Shown piece by piece: positions 17,710 to 25,431 of a stretch of DNA of 64,000 bases. Every line of letters begins with the position of its first letter. The stretch's first letter is position 1. A model generated the notes under the pieces. It was not told where the DNA came from, ran no database searches, and worked only from the letters and a program-made list of their open reading frames with translations. The translations under genes were made by a program, and so were the position numbers. The DNA is from SAR324 cluster bacterium. Lineage in GTDB: Bacteria > SAR324 > NAC60-12. Where the stretch lies: NCBI GenBank assembly GCA_028281495.1, contig JANQJU010000064.1, positions 124,001 to 188,000 on the forward strand, given 5' to 3'.

Positions 17710-18408
17710 TTAAGATTCGACCACATAATTGAGCGTTTCAGTTTGACCGCTGCTGTCAATCACGATGACCACATTGGTTCCCGAGGGTTCGTCGTTGGCT
17801 ATGGTTAAGTTGGTGCTGGCATGGCCTTGATCATCCGTGGTGATCACACCGTCTTCTAAAAACGTGTGTTCGGAGACCCCTTGATCCAAGCCATTCCAGC
17901 CATTCATAGTAGCACTGTATTCGCGGTCGATATTGACCTGCACCGCGACATTCGGCAGCACTTCACCCGCACGATTGCGTACCCACACCTCCAATCCAGC
18001 CGAAGTGGCGGAAAATCTCCGAATGGCGGTTTGTAGGACCGTCGGCGGTTTGCCGTGATTGGCGGGAACTGCCACAAAACTTCCACGGATCGTGCTCATG
18101 CCTTCCGTGGTCAATCCCTCTGTTTGGCTTTCTGGAGTCAAGGATTGTACCTGAAATCGAGTCACCTTCTTGGTTTCCCCCGAAGCAGAACTTTGGGTTT
18201 GTTGATTGAGTGAGTACGAAACCTTCAGCTCAAATTCGACTTTGGGAATTTGATACAAAACGGGATTGACACTCGTCGTGTCATTCAACGCCAACTGGTT
18301 TAATTTTTTTTGAGCTTCGGAGATACCTTGGGCCAAACTGATCAAGTAATCGTCGAGCGTGTCTCCTGACATCACATCTTCCACCAAATCTTCACTATCG
18401 ACTGCCAT
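17710..18408 (-). CDS. cluster-domain paralogue 2 with C-terminal Ig-like domain (232 aa)
   Basis: A divergent member of the six-paralogue family: N-terminal helix ISLAQGISEAQKKLNQLAL, then VLYQIPKVEFELKVSYSL in the place of the FTPTFYQFVDTxIEVK strand pair, and a shortened closing strand (GSFVAVPANHGKPP). Residues about 125-232 look like a bacterial Ig-like (Big_1) domain: AGLEVWVRNRAGEVLPNVAV, then DGVITTDDQGHASTNLTI. Such domains are typical of surface or adhesin-like proteins, yet there is no signal peptide. AGGAAACAG precedes the ATG. Function unknown. Confidence 0.65.
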   Translation of the reverse strand: MAVDSEDLVEDVMSGDTLDDYLISLAQGISEAQKKLNQLALNDTTSVNPVLYQIPKVEFELKVSYSLNQQTQSSASGETKKVTRFQVQSLTPESQTEGLTTEGMSTIRGSFVAVPANHGKPPTVLQTAIRRFSATSAGLEVWVRNRAGEVLPNVAVQVNIDREYSATMNGWNGLDQGVSEHTFLEDGVITTDDQGHASTNLTIANDEPSGTNVVIVIDSSGQTETLNYVVES

Positions 18409-18449
18409 ATCTGTTTCCTATTTCCTGATGTGTAGGACGCTTAGAATTG

Positions 18450-19454
18450 CTAACCGAAGCGTTTTTGAAGTGCTCGCTGTTCAGCACGGCGTTCTTCTTG
18501 TCGGTGTTCTTTTGCCCGTTGTTGTCGCGCCGCTCGCTGTTGTTCGTCTCGCTGTTCGATTTTTTGCTTTTCTTGAATTTGTGCATACCGTTGTTGTTGT
18601 GCCAAACGGCTGCGTGCTTCTTGCTTTTGGCGTTCTTGTTCGGCTTGTTGACGTTCTTGTTGCAAACGATCTTGCGCCTTGCGGTTCCGGTTTTCTTGGT
18701 TGTTGTGCCAATGGTCACGTTCGTGTCTCTGTTGCTGGAGGCGCTCTTGAGACAAGCGATTGCGTTCTTCTTGATGCCGTTGCCAATGCTGTTCTTCTTG
18801 GCGTTGCTGTTGCTGCTTTTGCAGGCTTTTATGCTTCGCCGTTTCCCGAATTACTAGGATGCGTGCCTCTTCGCTTTGCTGGGCTTCTCTGCGAGATTTA
18901 ACTTGGGCTAGCCTCAAGGCTTGCTGTCTTGCGAGCCAGCGTGCTTGGATCTGCGCTTTTAGAAATTGGTGTCGCTGCCACATCGCCCGTTGTTGAGCCG
19001 AGCGGTGTTGGAGCAAATCCTCCATTTTGTTTTTCTTGAGCAACTCGGCTTTGACTGCTTCTTGTTGCTCAGCCCGTTGATACCAACGACGCTGTTCAGC
19101 CTTTTGATAATTCAACCTCCGTTGTTTCCAAAACTGCTGTCGCTCGTCTCGTCTTTTTTGCCTGAGATCTTCGAGGCGAGACTCTTTCGTATGGACTTTC
19201 ACTGGAAAGCGTTTGGCTTGGTAGGCATCCGCTTCGTCCTCCTCAGAAGCCTGACCGGTCAACACTTTCATTTGGTGTTCCAGTTGTTGTTTTTCGCGAA
19301 GCAAAGCTTTCAGTTCGTCAGGAAGCTCCTCGGTGGCAAGCAGGTCTTCCAGCTTTGGACCTTCGGAGAGCACCTGAGACGTTTCGGTCTCATCCGAAAC
19401 ATCAGCTTCGGCATCCTCTTCTAATAAATCTTCCCAAGATACGTACTCTTCCAT
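18450..19454 (-). CDS. Arg/Gln/Glu-rich coiled-coil protein (334 aa)
   Basis: A low-complexity helical protein. The first 75 residues are acidic (MEEYVSWEDLLEEDAEAD), and the rest is almost continuous Gln/Arg/Glu/Lys coiled coil with repeated RQQR, QERQQ and EEERR-like segments and many Trp/His in the middle. No signal peptide, no membrane segment. The frame also contains a TTG at 19478, but ATG 19454 starts a sensible acidic region. A length-determining or scaffold function, like a tape measure, is only a guess. It lies inside the cluster between paralogues 2 and 3 on the same strand. Confidence 0.6.
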   Translation of the reverse strand: MEEYVSWEDLLEEDAEADVSDETETSQVLSEGPKLEDLLATEELPDELKALLREKQQLEHQMKVLTGQASEEDEADAYQAKRFPVKVHTKESRLEDLRQKRRDERQQFWKQRRLNYQKAEQRRWYQRAEQQEAVKAELLKKNKMEDLLQHRSAQQRAMWQRHQFLKAQIQARWLARQQALRLAQVKSRREAQQSEEARILVIRETAKHKSLQKQQQQRQEEQHWQRHQEERNRLSQERLQQQRHERDHWHNNQENRNRKAQDRLQQERQQAEQERQKQEARSRLAQQQRYAQIQEKQKIEQRDEQQRAARQQRAKEHRQEERRAEQRALQKRFG

Positions 19455-19486
19455 AGAATTCCGGCAATTTTGAATCAATCGAATGC

Positions 19487-20083
19487 TTAATCGATGGTAG
19501 AAGGTTCAGCGTCCGCTTTGGCAGCTTCAGCTTCACGCTCACGGTCGAGGATACGCCGAATCCGTTCTTCCAGCACCGCAGGCGGGGGAACGGGGACAAG
19601 TTTGGTACGCAACAGACTCGACCCTTCAGCACTGTATTGGAATTTGGAAGCATACGAGGCGTTCACACTCGCCGAAGCCATCCCAAAACCCGCTCCACCA
19701 CCAAACACACCAACTGCTGCTGCCATCGCTTTCGTTTTAGTCTTTTTGCTCGATTCACGTTGATAGGTCATGCTGATGGAGATTTTGACTTCAATCACTG
19801 TGTCGACAAATTGATAGAAACTGGGTGTGAATCCCAATTCCAACAAGGAAAGGTCTTCTCCATCGAATTTCACGTAAGCGGTTTTTGTGGTTGTTTGGCT
19901 GTTGCCATCGTCGTCCAATGTTTCGACTTCATAAGTTCCGGACATCATTTGCGCGAGTCGGATGCCGACTTCGTCTAAAGCAAATTGGGCTTCGGCAATG
20001 GCCAACCCCATGCTTTTGATCATTTCGGGAAAAGGGACATCCAACAGTTGTTGTCCAAGAGCAGCTCCGCTAGGTACAGGCAT
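19487..20083 (-). CDS. cluster-domain paralogue 3 (198 aa)
   Basis: A canonical member of the six-paralogue family: LLDVPFPEMIKSMGLAIAEA (about 13-32), QFALDEVGIRLAQMMSG, then LLELGFTPSFYQFVDTVIEV and KISISMTYQ, an Ala/Gly-rich stretch (AMAAAVGVFGGGAGFGMA), SVNASYASKFQYSAEGSS and LLRTKLVPVPPP, ending in a charged helix. Predicted fold: an N-terminal helix followed by a beta sandwich or tube-like sheet. AGGAGG lies directly before ATG. The stop is 32 bases before the next start. No export signal. Function unknown. Confidence 0.7.
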   Translation of the reverse strand: MPVPSGAALGQQLLDVPFPEMIKSMGLAIAEAQFALDEVGIRLAQMMSGTYEVETLDDDGNSQTTTKTAYVKFDGEDLSLLELGFTPSFYQFVDTVIEVKISISMTYQRESSKKTKTKAMAAAVGVFGGGAGFGMASASVNASYASKFQYSAEGSSLLRTKLVPVPPPAVLEERIRRILDREREAEAAKADAEPSTID

Positions 20084-20110
20084 AATTCCTCCTTAATCAG
20101 GGATCATGGG

Positions 20111-20668
20111 TTATTTGATTTCTTCTTCGGTAGCGGATTGGGCCGCTTCAATTTGATGACGGATGCGTTCTTCCAAGATGCTAGGGGGAGGCACGGGGAC
20201 CAATTTGGTGCGTATCAAACTCGATCCTTCGGCGCTGTAACTGTAACTCGAACTGTAAGTGGCATCGACTGGTGTGGTGCTGATTTTGAGACCGGATTTG
20301 GATAAGGAAACGGTCTTCTTTTCCCCTTTGGTCGTGCGTGTGTATTCCGATTCACGGGTGATCTTGATAGCAATTTTGACTTCAATGATTGTGTCGACAA
20401 ACTGGTAGAAAGTGGGAGTGAATCCCAATTCCATCATGCTTGCTTTCACGGGAACTGCTTCGCCTTCGACAGTTTCGCTACCGAAATAGACCCGCGTGTC
20501 GGTTTCGGTGGTGCCATCGTCATCGGTTTCGACGACCGTGCCGCTCATCATTTCCGCAACCCGCATGCTGGCTTCGTCTAGGTTCACTTGAGCTTCTGCG
20601 ATGGCAAGTGCCATCTCTCGAATCATGTCTCCCATAGGGACATTCAACAATTCTTGTCCGATTGCCAT
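20111..20668 (-). CDS. cluster-domain paralogue 4 (185 aa)
   Basis: The closest relative of paralogue 3: LLNVPMGDMIREMALAIAEA, QVNLDEASMRVAEMMSGTVV, MELGFTPTFYQFVDTIIEVK, then VDATYSSSYSYSAEGSSLIR and TKLVPVPPPSILEERIR. The TETD acidic insert near residue 55 corresponds to an equivalent insert in paralogue 3. GAGAGGAG precedes ATG. It is separated from paralogue 5 upstream by about 200 bases filled with a 15-bp tandem repeat, the only large gap within the cluster. Function unknown. Confidence 0.7.
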   Translation of the reverse strand: MAIGQELLNVPMGDMIREMALAIAEAQVNLDEASMRVAEMMSGTVVETDDDGTTETDTRVYFGSETVEGEAVPVKASMMELGFTPTFYQFVDTIIEVKIAIKITRESEYTRTTKGEKKTVSLSKSGLKISTTPVDATYSSSYSYSAEGSSLIRTKLVPVPPPSILEERIRHQIEAAQSATEEEIK

Positions 20669-20709
20669 AGCTGACTCCTCTCTTCTGATGCTCTGTGATT
20701 GTGGTGACT

Positions 20710-20864
20710 TGGATTAAAATACCTGTGACTCAAACATCTGTGACTCAAACATCTGTGACTCAAACATCTACGATTGAAATATTTGTGACTCAAACATCTG
20801 TGATTAAAACATCTACGATTGAAATATCTGTGACTCAAACATCTGCGATTGAAATATTTGCGAT
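20710..20864 (-). repeat. degenerate 15-bp tandem repeat, about 10 units, two alternating forms
   Basis: On the minus strand, units GTTTGAGTCACAGAT and ATTTCAATCGTAGAT (with variants) alternate directly after the stop codon of paralogue 5 and fill most of the gap to paralogue 4. One frame is open through it (SHRYFN/RRCLSH-type decapeptides) but has no ribosome site and runs into the next gene out of phase, so it is probably not coding. Confidence 0.85.
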
Positions 20865-21347
20865 CTAGTCTATCGACTCCGGTTCTGGTGATCGGGCACT
20901 TTTGAGGTAGTCATTGAAAACCGAAGGAGGTGGTACTGCGGCCAAATGGACTGCAATCGAACTCGAACCAGAAGCCTCAAAAGAATATTTTTGACTGTAA
21001 GAAGCGTCCACGGAGGCGCTTACAAACTTGACATCCACTCCAACAGAAGCGCCTACGGAAAACTCTCTCGAACGACTCATGCTAAAGGCCACTTTTGCTT
21101 CAATCGTTGCCGTCGTGATTTGATAAAAAGTGGGGGTGAATCCCAATTCCAGCAAGGAGCGTGGTGTTTCGCCTTCTCTTAGCTGCACACCAAAAGCGTC
21201 CTTGTCTGCCATCATTTTCGCGATATCGACCGCGTTTTTGTCCATCGCAAATTGAGCATCTGCCACGGCTTGTCCCAATCGATTGACCAAGTCAGGCAAA
21301 GGGCTTTGCAAGAGCGCTTGATTCACTTCATTTTTAGTACGCCGCAT
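20865..21347 (-). CDS. cluster-domain paralogue 5 (160 aa)
   Basis: The shortest, nearly domain-only member: LLQSPLPDLVNRLGQAVADA, QFAMDKNAVDIAKMM, LLELGFTPTFYQITTATIEA and KVAFSMSRSREF, FVSASVDASYSQKYSFEA, then SSSIAVHLAAVPPPSVF. The closing strand differs (VHLAAVPPP against RTKLVPVPPP). It starts 4 bases after the stop of paralogue 6, and the ribosome site GAGG overlaps that gene's end, so translation is probably coupled. Its stop is followed at once by the 15-bp tandem repeat. Function unknown. Confidence 0.7.
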   Translation of the reverse strand: MRRTKNEVNQALLQSPLPDLVNRLGQAVADAQFAMDKNAVDIAKMMADKDAFGVQLREGETPRSLLELGFTPTFYQITTATIEAKVAFSMSRSREFSVGASVGVDVKFVSASVDASYSQKYSFEASGSSSIAVHLAAVPPPSVFNDYLKSARSPEPESID

Positions 21348-21351
21348 GATC

Positions 21352-22068
21352 TCATTCCTCTACAGTGGAAGACGGACTATCTGAAGAATCCACGGAGGGG
21401 GAATCCTCACTGGGAGCATCTCCCTCAGAAGATGGGGAATCCTCGGGAGATGCTGGATCATCCGAGGAACTGGGTGGACTCGCGGAACTGGGAGGAGTGT
21501 CCGAACTGGGTGGGCTCGTTGAACTGGGTGGACTCGTTGGACTTGAAGGGGAACTCGGCGAATTGCTGGCAGCACGGGCGCTATCTGAAATAGTATCTAA
21601 AAAGACTTGCGGAGGCGGCAAAGCGACGAGCTTAGTGCGAATCATCGACGAGGCTGACATATCGAAATTGAATTTGTGATGTAGATCAAAACTGGCAGTG
21701 GCTCCAAATACGACTGCCTTGTTGTCAGGGTTCCCTTCGTTTCCAACATTGCCTGTCACATTGAGACCAAATCCAGATTCGATCTTCATCTGGATGGTCA
21801 TTTTGATTTCGATCTCGGTTTCAGTGAACTGGTAGAATGTGGGGGTGAACCCCAATTCCAAGAGCGACTTTTCCACGGTGTTGCCTTCCAGATCTTGGAA
21901 GGGAATGCGGGTTTCTGCCAGCATCGTTCCGACCCGGACGCTGTTGGAATCCAGTGCCAACTGAGCAGAGGAAATGGAACGCGCCATTTTTTCAATCAGT
22001 TCTGGCATGGGGGCATCTAAAATGGCATGTCCCGGATTCATACGAGCAACTCGGTTATCAAACGTCAT
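21352..22068 (-). CDS. cluster-domain paralogue 6 with Ser/Pro-rich tail (238 aa)
   Basis: The family domain occupies about 1-170: LDAPMPELIEKMARSISSAQ, LALDSNSVRVGTMLAE, LLELGFTPTFYQFTETEIEI, then FDLHHKFNFDMSASSMIRTK and LVALPPPQVF. Residues about 177-238 are a low-complexity tail of Ser, Pro, Asp and Glu (SSPSSPTSPPSST and similar) made of degenerate short repeats. Such tails often act as flexible, negatively charged linkers. The start overlaps the stop of the helical-repeat gene (ATGA), with GGAGG upstream, which shows tight coupling. No signal peptide. Confidence 0.7.
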   Translation of the reverse strand: MTFDNRVARMNPGHAILDAPMPELIEKMARSISSAQLALDSNSVRVGTMLAETRIPFQDLEGNTVEKSLLELGFTPTFYQFTETEIEIKMTIQMKIESGFGLNVTGNVGNEGNPDNKAVVFGATASFDLHHKFNFDMSASSMIRTKLVALPPPQVFLDTISDSARAASNSPSSPSSPTSPPSSTSPPSSDTPPSSASPPSSSDDPASPEDSPSSEGDAPSEDSPSVDSSDSPSSTVEE

Positions 22069-22640
22069 AAGCCCTCCTTGTTCGGAAGTGAATCAATGTG
22101 TGATGGCAATGGAATCGCGATGTTGGGGTCCACGGTGTCCGGCCGGACCGTAAAATAACGATGTCTTTCTTGTTCTTGCTGAAGACGCTGTCTGTCGATA
22201 TGCCAGTTGCGGCTGAGCCATTGGGCGAGTTTTTCCGAAAGTGGCACCCGCATCCCCAAGGCTTTGGCTTGAACCATTGCGGTGTTGAAGGCATCTTGAG
22301 CAGCCTGTCGGTGGCCTTGCTTCAACAAGTTCACTCCTTGACGCTGATAAATTTCGATTCGATCCTTGTGAGCGATTTCATTCGGAGGCGGGTTTGTTTC
22401 GTAATGCCGAAGGGCCTTATCGCAATAGGCGAGTACGTCGTCATAACTTTCCATGTGCTCCAAGACCTCTAAGCTGCATTGCAAGTAGTATCGAAAAAAC
22501 ACCTCAGGGGCTTGAGCCGCGACTGCCTGCTTCATGGCTTCTCGGTAATGTAACAAAGCCATCTCAAATTCTTTTTTCAAGGCGTGTACTTTTCCTTGTT
22601 CGGCAATTCCCAGGTGGGTTTGAGGTGTTGTTTGATTCAT
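22065..22640 (-). CDS. helical-repeat (TPR-like) protein of the cluster (191 aa)
   Basis: Residues about 5-150 look like three to four TPR-type helix pairs: LGIAEQGKVHALKKEFEMAL, FFRYYLQCSLEVLEHMESYD, then YQRQGVNLLKQGHRQAAQDA, with the usual small residues at helix contacts. A basic helix (LSRNWHIDRQRLQQEQERHR) and a Pro-rich tail follow. ATG 22640 forms an ATGA overlap with the stop of the preceding gene, and its own stop overlaps the next start the same way. The longer open frame (to 22880) is an artefact. A chaperone or assembly-adaptor role would fit its place between structural-looking genes, but that is inference. Confidence 0.65.
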   Translation of the reverse strand: MNQTTPQTHLGIAEQGKVHALKKEFEMALLHYREAMKQAVAAQAPEVFFRYYLQCSLEVLEHMESYDDVLAYCDKALRHYETNPPPNEIAHKDRIEIYQRQGVNLLKQGHRQAAQDAFNTAMVQAKALGMRVPLSEKLAQWLSRNWHIDRQRLQQEQERHRYFTVRPDTVDPNIAIPLPSHIDSLPNKEGL

Positions 22641-23758
22641 GAGCGAATTATCAAACTCCCTTCTGTATGCAGTTTTTTGAGTTCTTGAAGCATCCAGCGT
22701 CCTTGGTGGGCGGTGAATGGACCGTTCACTGTGGCGGGAATTTGTTGCAACACAGCCGCAATTCGATCTACCGGACGGTTGGCAATCATCGAAATCACTT
22801 TGGCTGAAGACGGCACATCGGGAATCGAAGCCAATTGCAGATCGAAACGTTGGAAAGCGAGTAGGTGTCCGGAAACACAAGCGCCCAACTCAGCCAATTC
22901 TGTGAGGTACTTATTTAAATCGGCAAATCTTAAATTATGCTTTAGGACCACAGGAAGGTGATTTTGAAGCTTGGGAATCACCGCTTCTGGCATTTGGAAA
23001 TGAGTGGTGAAATATTGAATCAAAGCCGAATTCTGAAGGTCTGCTGCATCAAGCTTGAGGTCAAATCGCTGAAAGTCGTGGTTGAGGATTTTGCCAGGAA
23101 TTTTCATGCTCTCTAAGGTTTGCCACAACCACATCGCATTTTCATAATCCACATCGGCGGCCAGCAAAGGTTCTTGCTGAGTCAGCGTCTCACGACCATT
23201 GGCCAACGCAATGCCTTTGCGTCGCATTTTTTGAGCGAGTTCCAAGCGAGCAGGTTGTTGGCATGCTCCCAAGTAGACGTCAAATCGTGCTTCCTTAGGC
23301 TTGGAAACATCCAATTCGGCATGGAACGGAGCAAATCTTGTTCGGAGTGCTTCGACTGTATTTGCGGACACATTTCCTAACAAAACGGTGGGAGTTTGAC
23401 ACAGCAACCGGGTGGCATTCGCAAAGTCAATTCCTAACAAGCCAATCACCTGTTCTATCAGTTTGGGAATAAACTGAACATCCTGAACAACTAACGCCAC
23501 CTCATGGTCTTTATCGCCGGGTGTTACAGTTTCCTGAATCGAACGTACCTGAGTTTCAGCACCTGCAGAACGCAAGATGGCATTCATGTCATAAGCCGTT
23601 TTTTCTTCCAGGTGGGAAATCAATACCGAAGGGGCTTGAAATATAAGGGCTGCGAGCTGGGAATCAGAAAGGGGAGAAATGTGTTTGAGTGAACGAACCA
23701 GTTGCAAACTAGCGGTTCCAATCGAATCGATTACAATACTAAATTGGGCGTTTGACAT
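22637..23758 (-). CDS. protein of five L7/L12-C-terminal-domain-like repeats (373 aa)
   Basis: First gene of the cluster. Residues about 4-72 align by eye with the C-terminal domain of ribosomal protein L7/L12: F.V.L...G......I+.+.....L....A..L...AP..L........A......L..AGAE..V. Four further copies follow at about 85-150, 158-230, 228-300 and 300-373; FQRFDL(K/Q)L opens copies 4 and 5. It is not a ribosomal protein: the flexible hinge and N-terminal dimer domain are absent. In L7/L12 this domain docks translation GTPases; here it may simply be a protein-interaction module. AGGAG lies 7 bases before ATG 23758. The gene is ATGA-coupled to the TPR-like gene. Confidence 0.65.
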   Translation of the reverse strand: MSNAQFSIVIDSIGTASLQLVRSLKHISPLSDSQLAALIFQAPSVLISHLEEKTAYDMNAILRSAGAETQVRSIQETVTPGDKDHEVALVVQDVQFIPKLIEQVIGLLGIDFANATRLLCQTPTVLLGNVSANTVEALRTRFAPFHAELDVSKPKEARFDVYLGACQQPARLELAQKMRRKGIALANGRETLTQQEPLLAADVDYENAMWLWQTLESMKIPGKILNHDFQRFDLKLDAADLQNSALIQYFTTHFQMPEAVIPKLQNHLPVVLKHNLRFADLNKYLTELAELGACVSGHLLAFQRFDLQLASIPDVPSSAKVISMIANRPVDRIAAVLQQIPATVNGPFTAHQGRWMLQELKKLHTEGSLIIRS

Positions 23759-23996
23759 ATGAAACTCCTAAGTTCCCCAACATACCGGATTGCTTCTACC
23801 TCCGGACAGAGTCTAGGTGCTTTTTGGTTCCTTCTAAAGCGTTTGAAGTCACGTGTCAATAACTTCTTTATTTCGCATTTCACTTTTCGTAAGATTCTGT
23901 AAAGAGACTCTACTCTACAACTTGCCTTTCGATTAAATAATACTAGAGTTGAACCGATTGGTTTGTGTTGTATTTCATCCTCAACGGAGGAAGCCC

Positions 23997-24830
23997 ATGA
24001 GAATGATTCGACCAAGAATGATCCCTCTAAGAACGATTCCAGCTCTAGTGATGCCACTTCGAGCAAGATTTCTTCGAGTGATGCCACTTCGAGCGAAACT
24101 GCTTCGATTGATGCTATTGTTGACGGCATGTTTGTTCGCAACGGAAGCGATGGCTGTGGAACTTTTGAAAACCGTTCGCATATGCACCCCCGCATGGGAT
24201 GACTACACACAACCAGATGGTACGGGGTTATATCACGAGCTATGGCAAGAAATTTTTGCTGAATCGGGGATTCATATTGAAGTGGTGTATGCCCCCTTCA
24301 AACGTTGTGAAAACAGCGTTTTGAAAGCTCCCTTCAAACGCTACGATGCTTATCCAGCAGGTTATGAAGGGCGAGGTGGTTTGAACCCCATATGGCATTT
24401 GGGCATCGACCTACTGACAGTGGCTTACCGTAAAGGTGCTCTATCCCGATGGGTTGGGGAAGGGCAACTAGAAAATAAACCGGTGGCCTGGTTGCGTGGT
24501 TATGATTTTGGAAAGCATGTGCTCAAGGTACCTGTGCGAGAATATGAAGTGAGCCAGATCGAACAAGGCTTAGAAATGGTTTCAGTAGGGAGGGTGGACT
24601 TTGTGCTCGACTACGCTGACAACATTCGAAAACATGTCGAACAGCTCGACTTGGGAAGTAAAATTGAAATTGCAGAAGATGTTATTATCGGTCCTAAATA
24701 TTATATGATCTTCGCTAAAAGTGCGAAAGGCCAAGAATTGGCAGAAGTTTGGGATCGAGGCATGATGCGCCTTTATGAAGCTGGGAAGCTGACTGAGATG
24801 TATAAAAGATACAACGATTTGGCTTACTAA
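23997..24830 (+). CDS. periplasmic solute-binding protein (SBP_bac_3 type) with repetitive signal peptide
   Basis: A 277-residue exported protein. The mature part (from about VELLKTVRICTPAWDDY) resembles extracellular solute-binding proteins family 3, usually amino-acid binding: VRICTPAW at the first strand, GLYHELWQEIFAESG helix, VAWLRGYDFG, and KYYMIFAKSAKGQEL near the end. No permease or ATPase is adjacent, so it may serve as a sensor input or work with a distant transporter. GGAGG at 23986-23990 supports ATG 23997. The leader is unusual: eight 15-bp units encode Arg-rich pentapeptides before the hydrophobic core LMLLLTACLFATEAMA. It is divergent from the cluster. Confidence 0.75.
   Translation: MRMIRPRMIPLRTIPALVMPLRARFLRVMPLRAKLLRLMLLLTACLFATEAMAVELLKTVRICTPAWDDYTQPDGTGLYHELWQEIFAESGIHIEVVYAPFKRCENSVLKAPFKRYDAYPAGYEGRGGLNPIWHLGIDLLTVAYRKGALSRWVGEGQLENKPVAWLRGYDFGKHVLKVPVREYEVSQIEQGLEMVSVGRVDFVLDYADNIRKHVEQLDLGSKIEIAEDVIIGPKYYMIFAKSAKGQELAEVWDRGMMRLYEAGKLTEMYKRYNDLAY
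24000..24119 (+). repeat. 15-bp degenerate tandem repeat inside a signal-peptide region
   Basis: Eight in-frame 15-bp units (for example CGAGTGATGCCACTT and CGAGCAAGATTTCTT) encode RMIRP, RMIPL, RTIPA, LVMPL, RARFL, RVMPL, RAKLL and RLMLL. The result is an n-region of about 40 residues, far longer and more basic than a normal signal peptide. Confidence 0.85.
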
Positions 24831-24984
24831 GCGTTAGCGTACGGAAACTTCGAAGTGTGGAACCCACAGGATCACTTGAACAATCTACGGAATCTTCTTA
24901 TTAACAAAGTGCAAACATTCCGTTTTTTCCAATAAAACAAAGGACCCTGCCGGTTGAGCAGTGTGTAGACCAGGATGGCATTCG

Positions 24985-25353
24985 ATGAACATCACACATG
25001 AAGACCTAGACAACATTCGGATCGTGAACATTCACGAGAAGTTTTTAGGTAGGGTCGTTTCTTCCTTCAATCATGCCTTTCGTCCGCTTTTCCAAGACGC
25101 TTTGGCCTCACCCGATGTGAAATATCTGATTTTTAATCTGGAATACGTGGATATGATTGATTCCGTAGGGATCGGTCTCATCTGTGCAAAGTATGTTCAG
25201 CTGAAGAAGTCTCATAAATTTCTCGCCTTATGCAGCCCTACCGACTCGCTGCGAGAAGTTCTCGTGACCAGTGGTCTGGAAGAACTCTTACCCATCTATG
25301 ACAATTTGGAATCAGCATTGGAAGGATTGAAGGCATCGGAACTTCAAAAATGA
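24985..25353 (+). CDS. STAS-domain protein (anti-sigma factor antagonist-like)
   Basis: A 122-residue cytoplasmic protein with the STAS fold of anti-anti-sigma factors: IRIVNIHEKFLG strand, the central strand LIFNLEYVDMIDSVGIG with Ser (about residue 65) at the site normally phosphorylated by an anti-sigma kinase, then LKKSHKFLALCSPTDSLREV. ATG 24985 is chosen (AGGA upstream); the frame opens at GTG 24961. No anti-sigma kinase or PP2C phosphatase is in the window. It lies 78 bases before cas6 on the same strand, so it could share a transcript with the CRISPR operon or simply be a neighbour. Confidence 0.8.
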   Translation: MNITHEDLDNIRIVNIHEKFLGRVVSSFNHAFRPLFQDALASPDVKYLIFNLEYVDMIDSVGIGLICAKYVQLKKSHKFLALCSPTDSLREVLVTSGLEELLPIYDNLESALEGLKASELQK

Positions 25354-25431
25354 AGGACCGATACCTAGTTTATGGCAGCTACTTTTGAATGACTCTCGTA
25401 TTTCGGACTCCTGCTTCATAAGACATCTTCT

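Noticed and set aside
20644..20838. Minus-strand frame of SHRCL/SHRYFN repeats
   Set aside because: Tandem-repeat artefact without a ribosome site that runs out of phase into the next gene.
22641..22880. N-terminal extension of the TPR-like gene
   Set aside because: It overlaps the upstream gene's coding sequence and the ATGA junction at 22640 gives a better start.
9855..23758. Prophage or contractile injection system
   Set aside because: No sheath, tube, baseplate, terminase, capsid, integrase or DUF4157-type gene is recognisable, so I describe domains only.
23731..24210. Long minus-strand frame with EVASLEE-type repeats opposite the binding-protein gene
   Set aside because: It is the reverse reading of the 15-bp repeat in the signal-peptide region; it has no ribosome site and overlaps the start of the L7/L12-like gene.
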